A DNA stretch of 64,000 nucleotides from Dermatemys mawii (GCA_007922305.1 ML677386.1:10831830-10895829); one strand, 5' to 3'; positions 48,881 through 59,799 are shown, counted from the first letter of the stretch. The notes: a model not told the origin generated them from the letters alone. Numbers and translations are program-made.

Positions 48881-49366
48881 TTATGTATTACACTGTGCAC
48901 AATTCACGAAGGGATTGATTATTCAAAGCAACTAGCCCTGTCATTGCATTAGCTCATTCCTACAAATGCATCTCTGAAATGTACTTGCTTTTTTATAAAA
49001 GACTATTTTTGGTTGAAATGAGCTATCCCCATCAAGTACCTTATACCCTGCTTAGGACAGCAGAATGCCTGAAGTCCCACAAATCAAACATATAACTCTT
49101 CAGACAGCTGGTAGTTTGTGCTGGAGAGAAATGCAACCAGAAGTGGAAAAACCTCGCAAAGGCCAATATGCAGTGTATTTGTGTACAGGAACTCCTCAAA
49201 GTTAATGTTGTTACCTTGCTGATCAATTAGGGAACATGCTTGTTTAAAGTTGTACTATGCTCTCTTCTAATGTAATTTGGCAGCTGCCTGCTTTGTCCAG
49301 CGCTTGCAGGAAGCGCAGCTCATTGCAGCTAGCTGGTGGGGACTTGGAACCAGGGTGGATTGGCAG

Positions 49367-49381
49367 CCCCCCCCCCCCCCC
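49367..49381 (+). repeat. Poly-C run (15 bases)
   Basis: An uninterrupted run of C on the plus strand. Confidence 0.95.
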
Positions 49382-49924
49382 ATCAGCTCCCTGCTCCCTT
49401 GAGTTCCCTGTTCAGCAACTGCCCAGCAGGCTATCAATTGTAGGCAGTTCAGCCATCTCTCCCCACACTGACACGTGTTGCTCCTGCCCTCTGCCTTGAA
49501 GCTGGTCCCTGACACTCCTGCTTGCTCTGTGGGAGGTGGAAGGAAGGAAGAGGGGGGCTGTCAGGGTGTCCCCATCTTCCATAGAGCAGGGGACACACAT
49601 GACAGAGGGAGCTCTGCAAACTCTCTGGTTTCTGCAAGCTGATCTAATTAGCAAGGCAGTGTACTTAAGAGTCTGCATGCTTAAAGGAGAATCTCTGTCT
49701 CACACACACACAGGGTGTGTGTCTGTGGGTGTCTGCCCTCCCTTCTTTTCTGCTGCAGTGTGAAAGTTAACCCTTGAGACCTCAGTCAATTGCTAATTCA
49801 TTTAGCAGCAAGGCATTCCCTGGGAAATATCCCACCCTCTGACTCCTCCACCTCCACTCCTCCCTCAACCAAGCTTCACAATCATCATCGTGTGTACTAG
49901 TATTAAACTGTTTGTTTAAAACAT

Positions 49925-49926
49925 AC

Positions 49927-49957
<31 letters not shown>

Positions 49958-49958
49958 C
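49925..49958 (+). repeat. (AT)n microsatellite
   Basis: About a dozen AT units followed by GTATATACACAC. Confidence 0.9.
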
Positions 49959-51649
49959 ACACATACAGAGTATAAGATAGTCTTTGGTGAAAAAAAATTC
50001 CCTGGAACCTAACCCCCTCATTTACATTAATTCTTATGAGGAAATTGGATTTGCTTAATGCCGCATTTTTCAGGAACATAACTACAGCGTTAAGTGAGGA
50101 GATCCTGCATGTGATGTATGTTCCTGTCAACAAGGGTGATGAACCATGACCTGCTAAGTGGCCATTCTTTAGCCAGAAAAGGGACAAAAATCCCCACTTA
50201 GCAAAGAAACAGCATGTAGTTTCCTTTCCTTACTAGACTACCTGTCACCTTGCTCCCAGCTGGAAATGCTTCCCAAAGTGGGGAGGCGGGGAAAGGACTA
50301 TAAAAAGAAGGGGCAAACACCCCTTCTCTCTCCCTGCTTTGTCTCTGGTATTGCATCTAAAACAACAAAAGCACCAGCCATCAGACTGGGGAGGGAGGAA
50401 GGGATCCTGACCTGAAAGCTTGGTCCGTAATCTGCTGGAGCATGGGATGTGAAAGTTTGCTTTGTAACTAAAATAGTTTATGAAGATACTAGTAAGCATT
50501 TTATCTTTCTCGAGGCATAAAAGACAGAAATGGTCACGTGTACTCACTTAAAAATCTCTTTGCAGTACTCTATCTAATCCAGTGTGTTTAAGTTGAAGGG
50601 TCTCGATAACTATTTAAGGTAATAAGTGGGTTTATTATTTCCTCAAAGGAATAAGGGACTTATTATATTTGTACTGGTGAGAAGAGGGCTGGGCAATACA
50701 GGACATGCACATCTTTCCCCCAAAATGTAACTGGGAATGTGTTATTTACCACATATCCAAGGTGGGTGAGAATGAGGGTATAGCTGGCAGACTGCAGTTA
50801 CAGACTCTCAGATGTGGTTTCCATGCTGGAAGGTTGTTAGTAAGCAGCTCAGCTAGGAGTTATGACAGCAAGGCATTGTAGGGCACTTAAGATTGCCAGG
50901 CACAGGTGATATAGCCCCTCACTGGTCTGGTATGTCAGTTTCCTTTTCACAAACAACAAAACCCCCCCCAAATAATCTATTTAAATCCTGTTGTGTGATC
51001 TCTTCTCCTGTACCAAATGTTATTCAAGCTCTTTATAGATGTATTCATCTTTAGCTAATTGGGCCTATGGACATCATTAGCTCGCCTATTCATGTTCTTT
51101 GTTACTTGCACCAACATCAGAGTTAGTCTGATTTCCAAGAATTGTTGTTCTAGTCCTCAGAGCCATACAAGTGAGACTAAATTGTTGTCGTCCTTCCCAG
51201 CACAGTGGGTTCCAACTTCTAAAAATTCTTATGACTCCACTTCAAACTGTCATTCCAGCAGTGAACTGGATTTTCAAGTGTGACAGCTTTGCATTGTATT
51301 TGCATCTATACAAATATGGCTTCTTGGAAGTCAGGGGAATTCTTCACTCTGTGTATCCATCCCCTATTTTCTCTTTTTGCTATCCCTCCTCTTTTGCATC
51401 TTGTCTTAGATTTTATTGCTGTAACATGACTGGCTATTGTTTTGTTGACTACATTTCTATTCTATCAAAAAGACACCCAGGATTTCCACAGGATTATTAA
51501 AAGCATTATTGCCTTTTTGAAGACCTGCCAGAACACTTAAAGCAAGTTCTCTCCTTGGCCAATTTTTAAGGTTAAAAGCAATTTTTTAGATGATATTCTA
51601 AAACCCCAAGAAACTGTTTCAAAATCTAAAGTAGTACCACATGGACACA

Positions 51650-52022
51650 CAAGCACAGATAAATCTTTATTGCCTTAATTTTGATTTTCAAAAATGAGCA
51701 TTGGGTATTTAATATGTAGTAGCTTTATGTCTTTATATGTACAACATTACAACTGCATATTAGTATTAAATGAAGATTGTGATACTTTGATAACGCAGTG
51801 TATTTATAAAATGATTTTTTTTTTTTTATCAAAATACACTTTTCACCGGGATAATAAATAAAATCCAGCCAAACCCACCTACACAAAGTTAAAATTAACT
51901 CTGGTAGATTTCAGTGTGGTACATAGTTCTTTAACTATCATATTTGCCCCTTTTATCCCATCACTGATGCTCATCTTCTGGGCTAAGAGAACACTTATTT
52001 TCTTCCACTGTGGTGCGATTTC
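51650..52022 (-). other. TOMM20: TOMM20 3' untranslated region (minimal form)
   Basis: AT-rich sequence directly after the TOMM20 stop codon, containing a 12-base A run on the minus strand near 51818. The proximal end is inferred from the first AATAAA on the minus strand (51666-51671) followed by a GT-rich stretch. Longer transcripts ending further left are possible, since vertebrate TOMM20 mRNAs can have long 3' UTRs. Confidence 0.7.
51666..51671 (-). terminator. TOMM20: Polyadenylation signal AATAAA of TOMM20
   Basis: The first canonical AATAAA on the minus strand, about 350 bases after the TOMM20 stop. A GT-rich element (TGTGCTTGTGTGTCC) lies some 15-30 bases downstream, the usual arrangement for cleavage and polyadenylation. 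The actual cleavage point is inferred. Confidence 0.65.
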
Positions 52023-52067
52023 TTATTCCACATCATCTTCAGCCAAGCACTGTGCATTTACAATTCT
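52023..52067 (-). CDS. TOMM20: TOMM20 exon 5, coding part (residues 132-145 and stop)
   Basis: Fifteen codons follow a long T-rich tract ending TTTTACAG. They encode RIVNAQCLAEDDVE and a TAA stop (complement of 52023-52025). The acidic C-terminal tail is intact. Compared with the mammalian tail as I remember it (RIVSAQSLAEDDVE), two Ser residues are Asn and Cys here. The rest of the exon is 3' untranslated. Confidence 0.95.
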   Translation of the reverse strand, partial: RIVNAQCLAEDDVE

Positions 52068-55000
52068 CTGTAAAAAAAACACAAAACAAAAAAACCCAAA
52101 AAATACTTAATTATAAAAACGGTCACTAAGAAGTTGATGATTGAACATACATAAATAATAAAGTTTGGCATACATTTGACAGGGATTTTTGGAGATTACA
52201 ACTGGAAAATCAAAGTACTGTGGAATATCTGCAAAGTCAAGGTCATATAAATCACATCTCATTAGTGATGCAGTAATCCCTTGGGTGTACTGTCACTGTT
52301 CTCTAATGCAGTGGTCCTCAAACTTTTTCGGCCGCAGCCCCTTTACGAGCCGTGGCATCCACTCGCAGCCCCCCAGGGTATGTCCGCCAAAATGCTGCCG
52401 AACAGAAAGCTTCCGCTTTCTGCGGTACAAAAACAGACCACTGCTGAGTTCGCGGGATCAGCGGCGGTGCTGGGGTCTCGCGCACCCCCAGGGGTGCGCG
52501 CACCCCACTTTGAAGACCACTGCTCTAATGAAACAGTGACTGCTGTTCCTGATCATTGAGATAGACTATTTCCCATGCTTAAGCCACCTTTCATCCCCAA
52601 CTGCTTTAAAAATTACATACATACAGCACTGAAATGCAGTCACACATGAGTTGGAAGGTGGCAACCAACCAGCACATATGACACTGCACAACACAGGGAG
52701 AAGGAGAACTAGTCATCAAGGATATGCAGCCAAACCCTTATTCTTCCAAGTAGCATCATGTAATTTTTAGCGTCCATGTAGAGCAGACAGGACCTCTGTT
52801 CTTAGTACATTATCCAAAAGAACCTGCATGGTTCTCAGTCCAAGAAGGATATTTTGAAACCAGATACAAGGAGTTTTAGCTACTTAGCCATCCAAGATCC
52901 AGGAAGTTTAGTTCATATAGCAATCATCTAATAAGTTTAAGAGGGTACAGTTTGTTTTCAGTTATATAAACTGAAAAACAAAGGTGTTAAAATTCTTGAT
53001 CATTACACCTTTTTTATGGCCTTCTTTTATGGTCTGATGTTCACGTTGTAGTTAGCTCATATAGACTGTATATTATAGCAATATGCACTGAATTTAATTT
53101 CTGAGTATTTCCCTTATTAATCTATTTTTTAGGGGCTTAAACATGTAGAATCAAAATTCCCTTCATGATTGAACTTGAAATGTCAGGTTCTATACTCACA
53201 GGAAGTTTGACTAGATCGGATGGTAATTAGAAAGGGTTAAGATGGTAATTAAGATTTATTCCTCTTTTAGGTGCTGGGAGTAGGCACATTTGACACCATT
53301 ACTCATGGCTACTCAAAGTGCAATGTTTAAAATTTATACAGAACTTACGATTTGTGTGAGTTTTGCAGAGTTTACAATGAGCAATGTCCACAACTCAATA
53401 CTGTTCTGACTTGCAAGTTTTTTTTAAAAACTATGTTCTATTGCAGAGAGCTGTGATATCCTTCTAATACAATAAGGAAATATTTCCATTTTTCAGAGAA
53501 TCATAGAATAGCAGGGTGGAAGGAATCTCAGGAGGTCATCTAGTCCAACCCCCTGCTCAAAGCAGGACCAATCCCCAACTGACACTACAGGATTGTTGTT
53601 ACATGTCAAAACATTCAGATCTATTTTCATCACTGTATTATTAATGATGTATGTGTATTAAAGATGACAAGCAAGTGTTCTAGAAAACATTTTAATGTTT
53701 ACAAACAGGTCTTCAAAAGACAACTGTCAACTTCAGTTCCAGAGTAATGCACCCAGAATGCATAATTCTGCAAGGACTTACAGAGACGACCTAGAAAGAT
53801 GAAAAGTAGTAGTGGCTTCCACTACCTTGGTGTGATGTAGTAATGTTTTGGTTTTTTTTCCCTCTCATAACTATTTTATATTACCTAAAATATAAAATTT
53901 AAAACCACATCACAATAAAAGCCCCACCATTTACCTACCACCCTTACCCCCCACCCCACAGGTATCTGGTAAGAGATGATTTGCTTAAAGACATCAGAAC
54001 TGGAGTGGATACTACAGCTTCAGAGTTGCGCCAACACAAAGAAAAGGGGATTCAGTAGGTAACTACAGAGTTAACTTTTCCATTTCAATTTTGTAATTAT
54101 TTTTTAAATCTATGAACACACAGTACTTTTCTCATACTCATTTTGAAAGTCAGTGGAAAGGCACATTTATCATCTAAATGATGATCTGTGGAACCAGTAA
54201 AATATCCAACCTTCATATAGGCCAGATAACCTTGGTGAAAAGTAGTCCCATTATTTCCAATCCCCAAAAGTGGTGGGGGAAAGCTTTACATACCTGGCTA
54301 ATTGTTGGGAGCTTAGTCAGAAGCATCTGGAACACTGGTGGTGGAAGAGTCTGCTGTAGGACTTGTAATAACTGCTGTGGCTGTCCACACACAGCAATGG
54401 CATTTGTCAAGTGGTCAACACCCTTCTCATAGTCACCTATGAGACATAAGGTTTCACTTCAGGTTTTGCCTTTGGTGCATTACATTGCATTATTTGACTT
54501 AAGCTACCTTACTAGATCTACAAAGTAGACTGCAAATATTACCCCCTCACCACCATGTTGAATCTTTTTAACTAAGAACTGTCTTTATCCAGTCAGATAA
54601 AGTTTCCTTAAATTTTCATTTCTGAGGGCTAATTTCTTTAAAAGTTTAACTCCACTAATTTCTGCTAATCTAAAATATCATCCAACTGTGATTCCTAAGT
54701 CTCACTACATATATAATGATGAATACAGAAAAATTGTCAAGAATTTTCAACATAGTTTTTAGACATACCTATCATTTCACTGCCTCCATTAAGTGAAAGG
54801 GGTTTGTCTCACAGAGGGTTCACATCCTAATGATATCACAGATGCTCCCTGAGTTACACAAATTCAAGCTTACGGAAAAAGTTCTGTAAGCTAGAAATAG
54901 CAGGGTTTTGTTTTTTTTTTTGGAATAATGGTCGGAGATACGTTTCCGACTTATGCAAGGTGTTCTGGAACAGAACGCTTGCATAACTCAGGGAGAGTCT

Positions 55001-56583
55001 GTATCCCAGAGGAAATTTCGTTTATTGATGCAAAGAGGAATTGAGTTACTACATTTCCCACAAGGAAGCACTGAAAATCAGTTTCAGAATGATTGTATTT
55101 TAAAGTAACATTTTGTCTAATGTAAATTGAAAAATATGTAACTTTTAAAAGTAACTATTTGAAAACTGGTTTCTCAAAGGAAGCAGATTCTTCAATTGTT
55201 ATGCATCAAAATGGTAGCCTCTTATGTGATAATTATTTGTTTTATATTATATTAGGTGAGAAGTTTAGTGACTATTTATTTGAAATATTCAGTATTGTGT
55301 GGGAAAGTGTTTATTCCCCATATTTTTCATTTCTTCCCAAATTAAAGACTGCATGTCTTGTTTAACTTGTACATCACTGCAGGAGAGATGGGAGAAGTGT
55401 CAAGAGAACTCTAAGAAATTACAAAAGGTGACAGAAGAAGAGAATAGTAAAATGGCACTTTGACCTATATCCGTTAAAACAATCTTTGCACAGTTCAAAA
55501 ATATGGCATATTAAAACTCTGCAAAACAGTTTGTTAATGCTTCTGTGTCAGGCCACTCTACTCTTCTCCCTGACGGACTGGAGAAGAATTCCTTTTATAG
55601 CTTCCCATCTTAAGAGACTTTTGCAACAACCACCTTGTGCTAGTAATTCTTCGCCAAGCTGTATCTCTTCAAGGAAGAACTTTTGTACAGCTTCAGCATC
55701 TTTTAAATCAGGTAACTGTAATACAACAACAACAAAAAATTGGCAAGGTCTCAAAAAGCATCAATTAATACATAAATCAGAAAAGAAATGCAACTTAAAC
55801 CAAAACTGAATAGCTACACATTTGTAGAGAAAGACTGCAAAAAGCAGTTTAAGAAGTAGTTTCTTAGAATAGCCTACTAAATTAGAAATGTAGATGAATA
55901 TTTCTAAAGTTCAGGCATGAACAACTTCAGTACATCCTTGAATTTACTACTCTTTGCGATGGTGTTTTTTAAACTTTTATATTCAAATCAATGGAAAGGA
56001 AACTACTGGTTTTTTTTAAGAGTTTAAATTCTAAGATGCTTTGTAACAGATACACCCAATGTCAAAAAGTCTAATAACGTTTCTCATTTTGGGCAAGACT
56101 AATTATTTTCCACATTGCTCATTAGGGGACTCACTAACAGTAAGTAAAGATGTTATCAAATCCAAAGCTTCAGCTAGAAACTTAAGACTTCAGATATTCA
56201 GAATTCAGGATGCATCTGACTGACCTGGTAACCTTTAAACCCTCAAATTCCTAAACAGAGGAGCTGAGCATCCTCAGTTTGTACTGAGTTCAGAGAACTG
56301 AAAGAGCACAATACCTCCCAGTATTGGCCCTTCATCTGTTATGCAGAAGAGAACACAACACCCACAGAAGGTTATTTATGGAAACCTCCAAAAAATCAAC
56401 CAGTGCATATTGCAAGACAGTTGTTAGCACTAGAAGCAAGGACACAGCACCCTTTGAACAGATCCCGCTTGCAATTAATCCTGGTATAAAGGAGACATTT
56501 TTCAAAACAAGACAACAGAAATGAACACGGTATTACCTTGGAAAGCCCTGCTCTCTCTTTGGCAAGCTTCTGTTTCTTCCTTC
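52023..56583 (-). CDS. TOMM20: TOMM20, mitochondrial import receptor subunit TOM20 (exons 2-5; 5' end outside window)
   Basis: Four minus-strand exons join in frame (56537-56583, 55634-55715, 54294-54436, 52023-52067; 317 coding bases) to encode residues 41-145 of the 145-residue outer-membrane receptor that recognises mitochondrial presequences and passes them to the TOM complex. The visible protein is the basic linker after the membrane anchor, then the cytosolic TPR-like receptor domain with LPDLKDAEAVQKFF, the Gln-rich CGQPQQLLQVLQQ helix, PPPVFQMLLTKLPTISQ, and the acidic tail ending AEDDVE. Exon phases match exactly: exon 2 starts with 2 bases of a split Arg codon, and exons 3/4 split a Gly codon. 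There is no stop or frameshift, so this is the functional gene and not a processed copy. Exon 1 (residues 1-40 with the N-terminal anchor) and the promoter are not seen and should lie beyond 64000. Identification is from recognised protein sequence and is very secure. Confidence 0.97.
52309..52522 (-). mobile_element. hAT-type MITE (214 bp) in TOMM20 intron 4
   Basis: Termini are CAGTGGTCCTCAAACT and CTTTGAAGACCACTG. A perfect 8-bp TSD CTCTAATG lies at 52301-52308 and 52523-52530. Read on the minus strand it aligns with 1769-2035 (GGGGTGCGCGCACCCC, GAGACCCCAGCACCGCC), so it is the same family inverted. Confidence 0.92.
53496..53580 (-). mobile_element. CR1/Cry-SINE-type 3' tail in TOMM20 intron 4
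   Basis: AATCATAGAATAGCAGGGTG, GAGGTCATCTAGTCCAACCC and TCAAAGCAGGACCAATCCCC read as the reverse complement of the tail shared by CR1 and the turtle Pol III SINE. Too short to tell which. Confidence 0.75.
54294..54436 (-). CDS. TOMM20: TOMM20 exon 4 (residues 84-131)
   Basis: This 143-bp exon completes the split Gly codon and encodes DYEKGVDHLTNAIAVCG, the TPR-like motif, followed by the Gln-rich segment and the helices through LLTKLPTISQ that form the hydrophobic presequence groove. The acceptor is CTCATAG and the donor is the strong CAG|GTATGT. Asp at residue 85 replaces the Glu I recall from the mammalian protein, a conservative change. Confidence 0.97.
54437..55633 (-). other. TOMM20: TOMM20 intron 3
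   Basis: A 1197-bp GT-AG intron between exons 3 and 4. It carries a hairpin-forming pogo-like MITE (54839-55001). No intron-encoded RNA was recognised. Confidence 0.9.
54839..55001. mobile_element. pogo/Tigger-like MITE (163 bp) in TOMM20 intron 3
   Basis: Left CAGATGCTCCCTGAGTTACA and right TTGCATAACTCAGGGAGAGT followed by CTG form inverted termini of about 23 bp. TA follows the right end and CA precedes the left end, consistent with a decayed TA target site. The centre has GCTTACGGAAAAAGTTCTG and CCGACTTATGCAAGG. Confidence 0.75.
55634..55715 (-). CDS. TOMM20: TOMM20 exon 3 (residues 57-84)
   Basis: This 82-bp exon begins in phase with LPDLKDAEAVQKFFLEEI and ends with EELLAQ plus the first base of a Gly codon. 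It forms the first helices of the cytosolic presequence-binding domain. The acceptor is TGTATTACAG. The donor is CAAG|GTGGTTG, a GT site that departs from the GTRAGT consensus at +4 to +6 and is the weakest of the three donors in the window. The reading frame continues correctly into exon 4 despite this. Confidence 0.96.
55716..56536 (-). other. TOMM20: TOMM20 intron 2
   Basis: An 821-bp GT-AG intron between exons 2 and 3. No repeat was recognised in it, so it is the cleanest unique intronic sequence of the gene in this window. Confidence 0.9.
56537..56583 (-). CDS. TOMM20: TOMM20 exon 2 (residues 41-56)
   Basis: This 47-bp exon encodes the end of a split Arg codon and then RKKQKLAKERAGLSK, the basic charged segment linking the membrane anchor to the receptor domain. 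The acceptor on the minus strand is a T-rich tract ending TTTACAG just above 56583. The donor is AAG|GTAATA just below 56537. Two bases of an Arg codon at the start require exon 1 to end with one base of that codon. No preceding exon is visible upstream in the window, so intron 1 is longer than 7.4 kb here. Confidence 0.95.
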
Positions 56584-57100
56584 CTGTAAATAAAAATATT
56601 ATAGGGTTAATTTATATTTATAAAATAATCTTCTGTTTTTCTTTTAAAAAGAGTGAATGTTCCAAAGTTATTTTCAAAATAAGGAACTGATAATTACATG
56701 TACTAAACACTCATGGATGAAGGCTGAAGGATGCAACCCATGCACACAGCAGAATATCAATGAACCTCCTACACAGGTGGCAACTGAAAAATCCTTTAGC
56801 AAAGGAAGTTGCTACATTTTTAGGATGAATTATATTCTGTGAAGTTCTCTCTCTTTGGAAACCATCATGTTTTAAACGGCCATCCATCCCGTACCCCAAT
56901 AAGAGGCATTAAGGAAAGTCCCTGGGCATACAGTCTTAGGAAGGATGGGTTCTTCTCCCTCTGACTGTACTATGTACTACAGAAACTGTACTGTTGGTAA
57001 CGCCTACTCCATGCATGCCTGTCCAAAGAAGAGAGAAGGGAGCAAAGAACAAGAAGCACGGGATTATTACATTAGGGGCTCAGGATTCTTTTACATGTGT

Positions 57101-57210
57101 GTTGAGGTTTATTGCAGGAGTGGGTAGGTGAGATTCTGTGGCCTGCATTGTGCAGGAGGTCAGACTAGATGATAATAATGGTCCCTTCTGACTTTAAATT
57201 CTATGAGTCT
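57101..57210 (+). mobile_element. CR1 LINE 3' end in TOMM20 intron 1
   Basis: GTGAGATTCTGTGGCCTGCA, GGAGGTCAGACTAGATGATA and GGTCCCTTCTGACTTTAAAT run to the terminal CTATGAGTCT. It is antisense to the gene and corresponds, inverted, to 4528-4640. Confidence 0.88.
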
Positions 57211-57558
57211 GCCTTCATGAGCAGCAGAAAAGTTTGGTGTTCAAATAAAGCCAACCTAACCTTGAGCCAAGTTACCTCAGTGAACAGCCATTTAAATATC
57301 TTTTTGGGCATTCTGCGGCTCAGGTAGCTTATGGGCTGAAGAGGGCCCACTGGAAAATCACCACCAGACACAAGCCCTCTCTAACTGATAAGAGTTAACG
57401 GGTGGCACCTGGTAAAATAGACTCAAGTGAGCAGAAGACAACAAAATCCCAAAATAACTTTAAAGTGAACAGAGTCTGAGCAACTAAAAAACTGTTGGGA
57501 AAGAAATGACATTTACAGGATTATCAGGTAGCATAGGAATACAGAAGCCAATTAAGGG

Positions 57559-57866
57559 CAGTGGTTCTCAAACAGGGGGTCGCGAGCTCCCTGTGCCACT
57601 GAAGTGCCACCAAATAGAACACTTCTGGCGACATTTCAGCAGACATGCCACGCGGTTCAGTGTGTCCTTGGAAAAACCGCCAAAGTGAATGTTTCCGGTT
57701 TCAGCGGCTTTTCGGTGGACACTCTGAAGCTCACAGCATGTCCGCCAAAATGCTGCCAAAAGCAGAAGTGTTCTATTTGGAGGCATTTCGGCAGACACAC
57801 TTGGGTCGTGGCAGCCCGCGGGGACGAGAAAAAGGGTCACCAACCCCAAAAGTTTGAGAACCGCCG
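57559..57866 (+). mobile_element. hAT-type MITE (308 bp) with internal repeats
   Basis: Termini are CAGTGGTTCTCAAAC and GTTTGAGAACCGCCG. Flanks ATTAAGGG (57551-57558) and ATTTAGGG (57867-57874) are an 8-bp TSD with one mismatch. The interior repeats GGCATTTCGGCAGACA-like and CCGCCAAAATGCTGCC-like modules also seen in 1769-2035 and 52309-52522. Confidence 0.9.
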
Positions 57867-57871
57867 ATTTA

Positions 57872-58087
57872 GGGCTTGTCTGAACTAGGAAGTTGCACCA
57901 TTATACCAGTATGGCACAGCCAGTCCAAAATAGCACAACTCCTGTTGTAGACAACGCAGTTAGGGTTATAAATGTGCTTTATACTAGTATAGCTATTCCT
58001 GTATGGGAAGAGGAACTATCATCGTGTCCCCACCCTTAACTGAAACAGTTATGCCGAAAAAAACTTTCTACAAGGGGACACCAGGCC
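57872..58087. mobile_element. Harbinger-like MITE (216 bp)
   Basis: Left GGGCTTGTCTGAACTAGGAA and right AAGGGGACACCAGGCC are imperfect inverted termini. TTA flanks both sides (57869-57871 and 58088-58090). Internal CACCATTATACCAGTATGGC fits this family. Confidence 0.65.
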
Positions 58088-59601
58088 TTAATAAGTGTAT
58101 TAGCTTGCTGGACAGTGAACAATTAGGGGCTGACAAAAAAATTGCTGATCATATGGTACATAAGAATACATGTAAGCAATTGCTCTTATGGCCAAAAGGG
58201 TGTTTGGAATGGTAGATGGTCCACACGATGCAACCATCTGCAAACCCTTGCATCAGCTGTTAATTTAATGTATGAAAAACTGAAGATCTACAATCAACAT
58301 TTATGGAAGACATTTATAAATTTCAACTTCTATTAAAATTATACCTAAATACTACCCTGATTTCTAAATTTCCATAACACATTTTATACGACTATGCAAT
58401 ACTGCAGATGGAGAAATACAAGTAGAAAAGATTTGCAGTATTAAACTGCAGTGCATTATAAAGAACATTTTGTCTCTAAATCTACCACAATTTATGCTTG
58501 AGAAATCAGTGTTTTCTCTCAGTTAACCCCCAGTTTCCTTGATTTGCATATGCAAATTTAAGTAGTGTTAGCCTGAGACTTGATTTACACTGAAAGCAAT
58601 TTTAAGAGGCAAATTTAAAAGGATAAAGAAAAGCATTTAACATGTCTCTACCCTCTGCAAAAATACATGCAGCAGCTGAAGTGCATTCAGGATGAGTACA
58701 GCAGCTGTTACAAAACAACTATTTCCAGGGCTAATCATTTTGTAAGTTCAGCATTCAGAGATCTGCTCTTAAGGAAAAAAAATTGGTTTTAGAATCTCCT
58801 GTTGGAACAGAAAACATCTACATTTTTAAATGTCTGTTCATATTAATCATAAGTAGGGGAGATGCATTTTAATCTGTGTCTGGAGAAGAACAGTCTTTAA
58901 AAAAGGACTATGGAGAAGATACAAAAGGTAACTCTAGGTTGTTATTGTCTGATTATGCCATTTGAAAAATAAGATTACATTTTGAGCCTATTCTTGAGAG
59001 GTAGAGATATTTTCCAGTACTTACTGCTCAAATTATACTGTGCAAGTAGTCCTCAGCTAAAAAGCAATTGGGACCTAGAATTGTTGAGGTCAGTTCCAAA
59101 AGTTAATGCCATCATTTCTTCTAAAAGATTTTGCTTCAAGTTGATTAAAAAAGGCAAGCAGCAGAAAGCTAAATCAATGCTTCTAATACATTACACCCAC
59201 TCTTGCAGAGGGCACTTTGAGGCATCTGACCATTTCAGAGCCACGACCTAGAATTCTTACAGATCTACAGCTCAAATTCACTGGTTACAACAATTATAGA
59301 GAACCCTAATAAATGACTCTAGAGAATATTTGTGGATTCTTTCCACACCTGTTTGCAGCAGCAAGCTTAAAATATTCTTGGAGCAGCAGACAGGAGTAAG
59401 GCTTCAGGCATGATAGTAAGGAGCAAAGTAATTAGAAAATTAGGCCTTGGAAAAAACTAAGAACTCTCCCATGCAAACATAAATAGAAATAAAAGTTCCA
59501 TAAAAAAAAATGACATTTTTTACTATATGAAGTTAAGGTTTATAAGAGGGCTTTGGGTTAACATAGAAACCCAAATGCTCATCTTGACTGTCTACTTTTG
59601 T

Positions 59602-59775
59602 ACAGAGACAAGGAGGCAGTATCTTTTATTGGACCGACTTCTACAGGTAAGAGAGACAAGCTTTACACAGAACTCTTCAGGTGTGGGAAATGTACACAGA
59701 GTCACAGCTAAATACAAGGTAGAATAGATTATTTAGCATAACTAGTCAAAACATTTCAAAGCCACTTCGCTGTGA
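59602..59775 (-). mobile_element. Penelope-like element 3' end (reverse orientation)
   Basis: AGTATCTTTTATTGGACCGA, GAGAGACAAGCTTTACACAG and CACAGCTAAATACAAGGTAG are the reverse complement of the tail and adjoining 3' sequence of a turtle Penelope-like family. No coding region is left. Its tail is repeated in opposite orientation at 59800-59903. Confidence 0.65.
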
Positions 59776-59799
59776 GAGTGAGTAGATTTACCAGACCCT

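Larger units (their letters stand above)
48881..51649. other. Unassigned sequence downstream of TOMM20
   Basis: No gene recognised. It contains a 15-base C run (49367-49381) and an AT microsatellite (49925-49958). Part of it could be a longer TOMM20 3' UTR. Confidence 0.5.
52068..54293 (-). other. TOMM20: TOMM20 intron 4
   Basis: A 2226-bp GT-AG intron between exons 4 and 5. It contains a complete hAT MITE (52309-52522) and a CR1/SINE-type 3' tail (53496-53580). The rest is AT-rich sequence without recognisable features. Confidence 0.9.

Noticed and set aside
55486..55809. Plus-strand open frame of 107 residues over TOMM20 exon 3
   Set aside because: It is the antisense shadow of the real exon on the minus strand.
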